Source: Rhodocyclales bacterium (GTDB lineage Bacteria; Pseudomonadota; Gammaproteobacteria; Burkholderiales; Rhodocyclaceae). Taken from it: a stretch of 18,384 nt of DNA. The notes under the pieces are model-generated. The model did no database searches. It was not told the origin of the DNA and saw only the letters and a list, made by a program, of their open reading frames with translations. Each line of letters starts with the position of its first letter. The first letter of the stretch is position 1. The stretch is taken from NCBI GenBank assembly GCA_021286885.1, contig JAJTBM010000016.1, positions 1 to 18,384 of the forward strand. Reading direction: 5' to 3'. The translations under genes were made by a program, and so were the position numbers. Shown piece after piece: positions 14,634 to 18,384 of this stretch.

Positions 14634-15111
14634 GGAGCATGCCCAGATTGATGAGACGAAACTTCATCGCCACCTCAGAAACCCGAAACATCTCGGCAAG
14701 CTGGGATATGGTCTTGCCCCCTTGTTGAATCGCTAGGCGTAGCGCATCTGCCGGCATCAAGAGTTGCGCCGCAAAACGGTTGGCCTGTACCTCTTTGGGA
14801 TCCCGCACCTTGGAAGAAAACGCAGCCACCTCGTCCCGGAACAAACGTGTGCTTTCAGACAAATGCCCCAAGGCGAAATGTCCAATTTCATGAGCTACCG
14901 TGAAGCGCTTACGCACCAGGGGTTCCCCATCGTTGAAAATCAACTCGACCTCACCGCCGTCCAGTACGGAGATTTGACCACTACACCCCAGGTCGGTGCT
15001 CTTGAAAACCTGGATGCCCATCGCTTGCGCAATGGCAATGGGGCGCACGGGTACATCCCCATCCCAATGGGCCTCTAAAACCTCTTGTGCGCTCATCAGG
15101 TTATGAAGCAC
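14626..15111 (-). CDS. ImmA/IrrE family zinc metallopeptidase
   Basis: A 161-residue ImmA/IrrE-type peptidase. The zinc site is clear: FTVAHEIGHFALGH (His74, Glu75, His78) with the third-ligand segment KEVQANRFAAQLLMP (Glu107). The C-terminal block ISQLAEMFRVSEVAMKFRLINLG is the usual helical end of this family. Such peptidases cleave a partner repressor (ImmR, DdrO) or antitoxin, usually an XRE-type protein encoded next door. None is found here; the only partner is the overlapping membrane-protein gene. The start is the GTG at 15111 with AAGGGA upstream; an ATG at 15096 lacks a ribosome site. Low GC compared with neighbours marks it as part of a small accessory island between the acyltransferase gene and xthA. 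Confidence 0.9.
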   Translation of the reverse strand: MLHNLMSAQEVLEAHWDGDVPVRPIAIAQAMGIQVFKSTDLGCSGQISVLDGGEVELIFNDGEPLVRKRFTVAHEIGHFALGHLSESTRLFRDEVAAFSSKVRDPKEVQANRFAAQLLMPADALRLAIQQGGKTISQLAEMFRVSEVAMKFRLINLGMLRG

Positions 15112-15410
15112 GTCGCTTTCCCTTCTTGCAACCGGAACATCTGCCGCTGCTGAACACCTGGCAGCCTCATCGTGAGCCTCTGGACAAAACCATCGAATCA
15201 GCCTCTGAGAATATACAAGACATTCAGCAAGTTACATACTGATGCCACACCACGCTCAGCCGCATTGACTGTACATGCTTATAGAACTCAAGCCAAGCGC
15301 AGGACTGGCACAATCTCATGTCCAGCAGTGACGGCATGGCGCAGCAAAACCTGCAGCCTCGGCATGCTCCCATGTACCCAGAAACGCCCAACACTTTACC
15401 GAATCACACA
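15112..15410. other. Gene-free, AT-richer divergent spacer with SOS-box-like site
   Basis: This 299-base stretch separates the minus-strand peptidase gene from xthA. It must hold both promoters, but I cannot point to a clean -35/-10 pair for either. CTGT-N8-ATAG at 15269-15284 differs by one base in the half-sites from the LexA pattern CTGT-N8-ACAG. A small open frame across 15172-15414 on the plus strand has no ribosome site and no family-like sequence, so I do not call it a gene. Confidence 0.4.
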
Positions 15411-16157
15411 ATGAAAATCGCCACCTGGAACGTCAACTCCCTCAAGGTTCGCCTGCCCCATGTGCTGGACTGGCTGGCCAGTGCCCAGCCGGACGCCCTG
15501 TGCCTGCAGGAGCTCAAGTGCGAGAACAAGAATTTTCCCCTGGCCGCGGGCTATCACGCCCTGTTCAATGGCCAGAAGACCTATAACGGGGTCGCGATCC
15601 TGAGTCGCAAGCCGCTGGAAAACCCAGTGCTCGACATCCCCGGCTTTGAGGATGAGCAGAAGCGCATCGTGGCGGGCAGCCTGGACGGGGTGCGGATCAT
15701 CTCGGCCTATTTTCCCAACGGCCAGGCGGTGGGCTCGGAGAAGTTCGCCTACAAGATGCGCTGGCTGGAGGCCCTGAATGGCTGGCTGGCGGCGGAGCTG
15801 GCGGCCCATCCGGCCCTGGTGCTGGCGGGGGATTACAACATCGCCCCGGAAGACCGGGACGCCCACGCCGACTGGAAGGACGAGATCCATGTCTCGGTAC
15901 CCGAACGGGCCGCCTTCCAGAGCCTGCTCGGGCTGGGGCTGACGGATGCGTTCCGGCTCTTTGAGCAGCCTGAAAAGAGCTATTCATGGTGGGATTACCG
16001 GCTGTTTGCGTTCCGCCGCAACTTTGGGCTGCGCATCGACCATCTGCTGGTGTCTGAACCGCTGGTGGCCCGTAGCCAGGCCTGCACCATCGACAAGGCA
16101 CCGCGCAAACTGGAGCGTCCGTCCGACCACACCCCGGTGGTGCTGGAGCTGGCATGA
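15411..16157 (+). CDS. xthA: Exodeoxyribonuclease III
   Basis: A 248-residue AP endonuclease/3'-5' exonuclease of base-excision repair (EEP nuclease fold). Catalytic blocks: MKIATWNVNSLKVR (1-14), LQELK (32-36, metal-binding Glu34), SAYFPNG (98-104, Tyr100), GDYNIAP (140-146, Asp141 and Asn143), RIDHLLVS (208-215) and the terminal PSDHTPV (237-243, Asp239-His240). Length fits the ExoA/XthA family. I start at the ATG at 15411, where the conserved N-terminal strand begins; the frame is open to 15318, but those 31 residues are not family-like. No Shine-Dalgarno is evident, which may mean weak or leaderless translation. It overlaps the Crp/Fnr gene by four bases. Confidence 0.94.
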   Translation: MKIATWNVNSLKVRLPHVLDWLASAQPDALCLQELKCENKNFPLAAGYHALFNGQKTYNGVAILSRKPLENPVLDIPGFEDEQKRIVAGSLDGVRIISAYFPNGQAVGSEKFAYKMRWLEALNGWLAAELAAHPALVLAGDYNIAPEDRDAHADWKDEIHVSVPERAAFQSLLGLGLTDAFRLFEQPEKSYSWWDYRLFAFRRNFGLRIDHLLVSEPLVARSQACTIDKAPRKLERPSDHTPVVLELA

Positions 16158-16819
16158 GCGGGCTCGGGGCAGATCCGGCCCGGCTGGCGGCCCTCTACCC
16201 GGTATATGCGGCCTTGGGGGACGCGGCCCGCGCCCGTCTGCTGGCCCACGGGCGCCTGATCCAGCTCCCGGCCCAGACGCCGGTGTTCAACGAGGCGGAG
16301 CGCTGCCAGGGCTTTCCGTTTGTGCTGGAAGGCAGCATCCGGGTCATCAAGACGGCGCCCAATGGGCGGCAGCTGCCCCTCTACCGGGTGCTGCCCGGGG
16401 AAACCTGCATCATCTCTTCGGGCTGTCTGCTGGGCCAGGCGCCCTACAACGCCCGGGGGATCACCGCCAGCCCCTGCACCCTGCTGCTCCTGCCCGAGGC
16501 CGACTTTCAGGCCCTGCTGGCAGAGGCGCCGTTCCGGGCCTTTGTGTTCGAACTGTTCTCGGAGCGCCTGGCGGAGCTGATGCAGCTGGTGGAAGAAGTC
16601 GCCTTCCACAAGCTCGACCAGCGCCTTGCGGCCCTGCTGCTGGGCCATGGCCAGCACCTGCACACCACCCACCAGCAGCTGGCCGACGAGCTGGGCAGCG
16701 TGCGCGAAATCGTGAGCCGACTGCTCAAGGGCTTTGCCGAACAGGGGCTGGTGGCCCTGGGTCGGGAGCAGATCGAGATTCTTGATCCCGCCGGGCTGCG
16801 CCGGCTGGCCACCCCCTGA
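16154..16819 (+). CDS. Crp/Fnr family transcriptional regulator
   Basis: A 221-residue regulator with an N-terminal cyclic-nucleotide-like sensor domain (about 15-130; FPFVLEGSIRVIKTAPNGRQLPLYRVLPGETC), a long dimer helix and a C-terminal helix-turn-helix (about 171-195). The recognition helix reads SVREIVSRLL, with Arg184-Glu185 and Arg189 in the positions used by E. coli CRP to read TGTGA, unlike FNR's Glu-x-x-Ser-Arg. Four Cys (51, 85, 91, 108) lie in or near the sensor domain, three of them close to the CIISSGC segment; there is no N-terminal FNR-type Cys cluster. It overlaps xthA as ATGA. A TGTAA-N6-TCACA site just downstream suggests that it controls the DUF2892 gene. The signal sensed is unknown. 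Confidence 0.9.
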   Translation: MSGLGADPARLAALYPVYAALGDAARARLLAHGRLIQLPAQTPVFNEAERCQGFPFVLEGSIRVIKTAPNGRQLPLYRVLPGETCIISSGCLLGQAPYNARGITASPCTLLLLPEADFQALLAEAPFRAFVFELFSERLAELMQLVEEVAFHKLDQRLAALLLGHGQHLHTTHQQLADELGSVREIVSRLLKGFAEQGLVALGREQIEILDPAGLRRLATP

Positions 16820-16837
16820 GGCCCAACCCCCGGGCTA

Positions 16838-16853
16838 TGTAACCACAGTCACA
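16838..16853 (+). promoter_or_regulatory. Crp-like operator upstream of the DUF2892 gene
   Basis: TGTAACCACAGTCACA matches the CRP consensus TGTGA-N6-TCACA at nine of ten bases. It lies 60 bases upstream of the DUF2892 start codon and 19 bases after the regulator's stop codon. The regulator's CRP-like recognition residues fit this half-site. A GC hairpin (CGGGG/CCCCG) follows between the site and the gene. Confidence 0.5.
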
Positions 16854-16912
16854 GACCGGGGCCCTCCCCGGGGCCGAGAATGCAGCCATCCAACAACGCA
16901 GCGGAGAAGATC

Positions 16913-17104
16913 ATGAAAAGCAATGTGGGTGGCATCGACAAGATTCTGCGCATCGGGGCCGGCGTGGGCCTGCTCTCCTGGGCGGCCCTCGGTGGCCCGG
17001 CCTGGGCCTGGATTGGCGTGGTACCCCTGGCGACGGGCGCCCTGGGCTTCTGCCCCCTGTACCCGCTCATCGGGCTCAACACCTGCCCGCTCAAGAAAGA
17101 CTGA
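16913..17104 (+). CDS. DUF2892 family inner-membrane protein
   Basis: A 63-residue membrane protein of the DUF2892 (YgaP transmembrane-like) family. It starts with the typical KSNVGGIDKILRIGAGVGLL, has two hydrophobic helices (about 11-29 and 31-47) and ends in GFCPLYPLIGLNTCPLKKD, where the Cys-Pro-Leu-Tyr and Asn-Thr-Cys elements are the family signature. In YgaP this domain anchors a rhodanese, but here it stands alone. The ATG at 16913 has GGAG six bases upstream; an upstream ATG at 16880 would add 11 polar residues and is less likely. It follows a Crp/Fnr gene and a Crp-like site, a pairing consistent with redox, NO or sulfur-stress control. Confidence 0.88.
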   Translation: MKSNVGGIDKILRIGAGVGLLSWAALGGPAWAWIGVVPLATGALGFCPLYPLIGLNTCPLKKD

Positions 17105-17135
17105 GCCACGCAAGACGAGGCTCAGGCAGCGTAAA

Positions 17136-17173
17136 AAAAACCGCGCAGGCCCTGACCGGGCGGCGCGGTTTTT
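17136..17173. terminator. Bidirectional terminator between converging genes
   Basis: AAAAACCGCGC (17136-17146) and GCGCGGTTTTT (17163-17173) are exact inverted repeats around an inner GCCC/GGGC stem, giving a strong hairpin with a T-run on both strands. It ends the DUF2892 transcript and the minus-strand rsmA-side transcript. Just before it a second perfect 7-bp hairpin, CTGAGCC/GGCTCAG (17101-17125), begins at the DUF2892 stop codon. Confidence 0.88.
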
Positions 17174-17195
17174 GGTATGGGCCGGGCGCTCAGGC

Positions 17196-17405
17196 TTAAT
17201 GGAGCAGCGCGGGCGCCAGACAGACCTCTTCATCGTCTTCGGCGGACAAGGCCAGGTGTTCGAGGCGCTCCAGCACTTCGTAACGCCGGCAGGCCTCTTC
17301 ATCGCTCAGGTACTCTTGGGTGATGAAGATCCGGCGCTTCACCTCGGGCAAGGCCGCGCTGGCCTTGAGCCTGACACAGAACCGGTGCAACAACCTGCTT
17401 GCCAT
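17196..17405 (-). CDS. Small hypothetical protein (69 aa)
   Basis: A 69-residue protein I do not recognise. It has a basic N-terminal third (MASRLLHRFCVRLKASAALPEVKRR) and an acidic remainder with ITQEYLSDEEACRRYEVLERLEHL and AEDDEEV, and is predicted mostly helical and soluble. The ATG at 17405 is supported by a good GGAGG six bases upstream, better than any upstream in-frame start. The stop lies 23 bases from the bidirectional terminator. It follows rsmA by 99 bases in the same direction and may be cotranscribed. The split charge suggests a nucleic-acid or protein-binding helper, but nothing is diagnostic. Confidence 0.6.
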   Translation of the reverse strand: MASRLLHRFCVRLKASAALPEVKRRIFITQEYLSDEEACRRYEVLERLEHLALSAEDDEEVCLAPALLH

Positions 17406-17504
17406 GATCGCCTCCGTACGGAATGAACTGGCGCCAGTGTCCTCCCATGCCCGGCTGCGTGCATTGCAGCAGATCAAATTCAGACACCGGCCAGCGCACG
17501 TAAT

Positions 17505-18296
17505 TCATTCCCCCCGGGCGGCCACGTAGTTGGCGATGCGCACAAAAGTGGCCACATCCAGCTTCTCGCCGCGCAGGCCCGGGTCGATGCCGAGGGCGGC
17601 AAAGTCCGTCTCGTCCATGTAGTCGCGCAGGGTGTTGCGCAGGGTTTTGCGGCGCTGGCCGAAGGCGGCGGTCACGATGCGGCCCAGCAAGTCTTCATCG
17701 GTGGCGGTGCATTCGGCCACCGGGCGCGGCACCATGCGCACGATGCTGGACATCACCTTGGGCGCCGGGCGGAAGGCGCCCGGGGGCACGTCAAACAACC
17801 GACCCATATTGAAGCGGTACTGGAGCATCACCGAGAGGCGCCCGTACTCTTCGGTGCCCGGCTCGGCCACCATGCGCATCACCACTTCCTTTTGCAGCAT
17901 GAAGGTCATGTCCTTCACCCGCTCGGCAAAGCTGGCCAGGTGAAACAGGATGGGGGTGGAGATGTTGTAAGGCAGGTTGCCGGCCACGCGCAGGGATGCG
18001 CCATCGGCCACCAGGCTGCCAAAGTCGAACTTGAGGGCGTCGCCTTCGTGGATGGTGAGCACTTCAGGGCTGTGCTTTTCCTTGAGGCGGGCGATCAGAT
18101 CCCGGTCGATCTCGACCACATGCAGGTGATCCAGGCGGGCCATCAGGGGCTCGGTCATGGCACCCAGGCCGGGGCCGATTTCCACCAGCCGCTCGCCCGG
18201 CTCGGGGCGAATGGCGTCGATGATCTTGCGGATGATGTTGGGGTCGGACAGGAAGTTCTGGCCGAAGCGCTTGCGCGCGAGGTGTTGATCGCTCAT
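17505..18296 (-). CDS. rsmA: 16S rRNA dimethyladenosine transferase RsmA (KsgA)
   Basis: A 263-residue SAM-dependent methyltransferase that dimethylates A1518 and A1519 of 16S rRNA late in 30S assembly. Marks: N-terminal [10 protein letters not shown] (9-18), SAM motif [15 protein letters not shown] (38-51), the acidic strand VVEIDRDL (60-67), GDALKFDF (85-92), catalytic motif [11 protein letters not shown] (107-115), and the C-terminal helical domain with [15 protein letters not shown]. Length is normal. The start is the ATG at 18296 with AAGGA upstream; a TTG at 18311 would add five residues. In related bacteria it lies in a surA-pdxA-ksgA group; only nine codons of its upstream neighbour are visible here. 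Confidence 0.97.
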   Translation of the reverse strand: MSDQHLARKRFGQNFLSDPNIIRKIIDAIRPEPGERLVEIGPGLGAMTEPLMARLDHLHVVEIDRDLIARLKEKHSPEVLTIHEGDALKFDFGSLVADGASLRVAGNLPYNISTPILFHLASFAERVKDMTFMLQKEVVMRMVAEPGTEEYGRLSVMLQYRFNMGRLFDVPPGAFRPAPKVMSSIVRMVPRPVAECTATDEDLLGRIVTAAFGQRRKTLRNTLRDYMDETDFAALGIDPGLRGEKLDVATFVRIANYVAARGE

Positions 18297-18317
18297 CCGG
18301 GAGTCCTTCAAGGGAAG

Positions 18318-18346
18318 CGCCGGCCCAGGCTGCCCTGGAGCCGGCG
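18318..18346 (-). other. Hairpin between rsmA and its upstream gene
   Basis: CGCCGGC/GCCGGCG (7 bp) and inner CCAGG/CCTGG (5 bp) with a four-base loop form a strong hairpin about 20 bases before the rsmA start. There is no T-run on either side, so it is more likely an mRNA processing or stability element, or a weak attenuator, than a full terminator. Confidence 0.4.
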
Positions 18347-18354
18347 GGGTTTGT

Positions 18355-18384
18355 TCAGGGGTGCTTGCGCTCCCAGGCGGCGAT
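18355..18384 (-). CDS. 3' end of a gene upstream of rsmA (partial)
   Basis: On the minus strand the last bases read in frame as IAAWERKHP followed by TGA (18357-18355), then the hairpin and rsmA. Nine residues are too few to identify the product. By gene order pdxA or another rsmA neighbour is possible, but this is only a guess. Confidence 0.35.
   Translation of the reverse strand: MAAWERKHP

Noticed and set aside
15308..15345. Second sigma54-like TGGCAC before xthA
   Set aside because: There is no GC at the -12 position at the required spacing from the -24 GG.
15172..15414. 80-codon plus-strand frame before xthA
   Set aside because: No ribosome site, no recognisable sequence, and its end overlaps the xthA start.
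1..18384. CRISPR array, tRNA, rRNA, IS element or prophage integrase
   Set aside because: No regularly spaced repeats, cloverleaf-like segments, transposase or integrase motifs were seen on either strand.

Overview
The window looks like chromosome from a GC-rich, respiring, Gram-negative proteobacterium, most likely a betaproteobacterium (a Rhodocyclales-like genome is my best guess, not proven). This rests on outer-membrane and periplasmic proteins, a NifX/NifB-C-type protein, DctA/Glt-type symporters, a membrane c-type cytochrome urate oxidase and an rsmA (ksgA) locus. I saw no rRNA, tRNA, CRISPR array, transposase or IS end.

Layout. 1-1105: the 3' part of an outer-membrane beta-barrel gene. 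1106-1539: a short leader with mutually exclusive hairpins, then a NifX-like gene whose ribosome site lies in one of them. 1540-3264: a sigma54-type promoter region, an acidic amino acid/dicarboxylate symporter and its terminator. 3275-4474: a TauE/SafE-type exporter and a small Cys-rich exported protein. 4479-9279 (minus strand): a compact operon hiuH-puuD-uraD-puuE-alc-allA ending at a terminator. It encodes the whole route urate -> 5-hydroxyisourate -> OHCU -> allantoin -> allantoate -> ureidoglycolate -> glyoxylate + 2 urea. 9401-10708 (minus): dctA, upstream of that operon and in the same direction. 11018-11677: a divergent GntR/FCD regulator. 11750-14067: a cytochrome P450 overlapping an LpxL-like acyltransferase. 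14163-15111 (minus): an AT-richer two-gene island of an ImmA/IrrE-type Zn-peptidase and a two-helix membrane protein. 15411-17104: xthA, a Crp/Fnr regulator overlapping it, a Crp-like operator and a DUF2892 membrane protein. 17136-18384: a bidirectional terminator, an orphan 69-residue protein, rsmA and the tail of another gene, all minus strand.

How it works together. Electrons from urate oxidation should enter the respiratory chain through PuuD's own cytochrome domain, and the later steps release urea and glyoxylate. The adjacent DctA would import C4-dicarboxylates. GCACCAAA-type boxes occur both in the dctA/gntR divergent region and, as palindromes, upstream of the first symporter, so one FadR-type GntR protein may touch both transporters. 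The first symporter also has a well-formed -24/-12 promoter with upstream TTCGG/CCGAA sites, which suggests control by a sigma54 activator. The least explained parts are the NifX leader RNA, the P450-acyltransferase pair and the peptidase/membrane-protein island.
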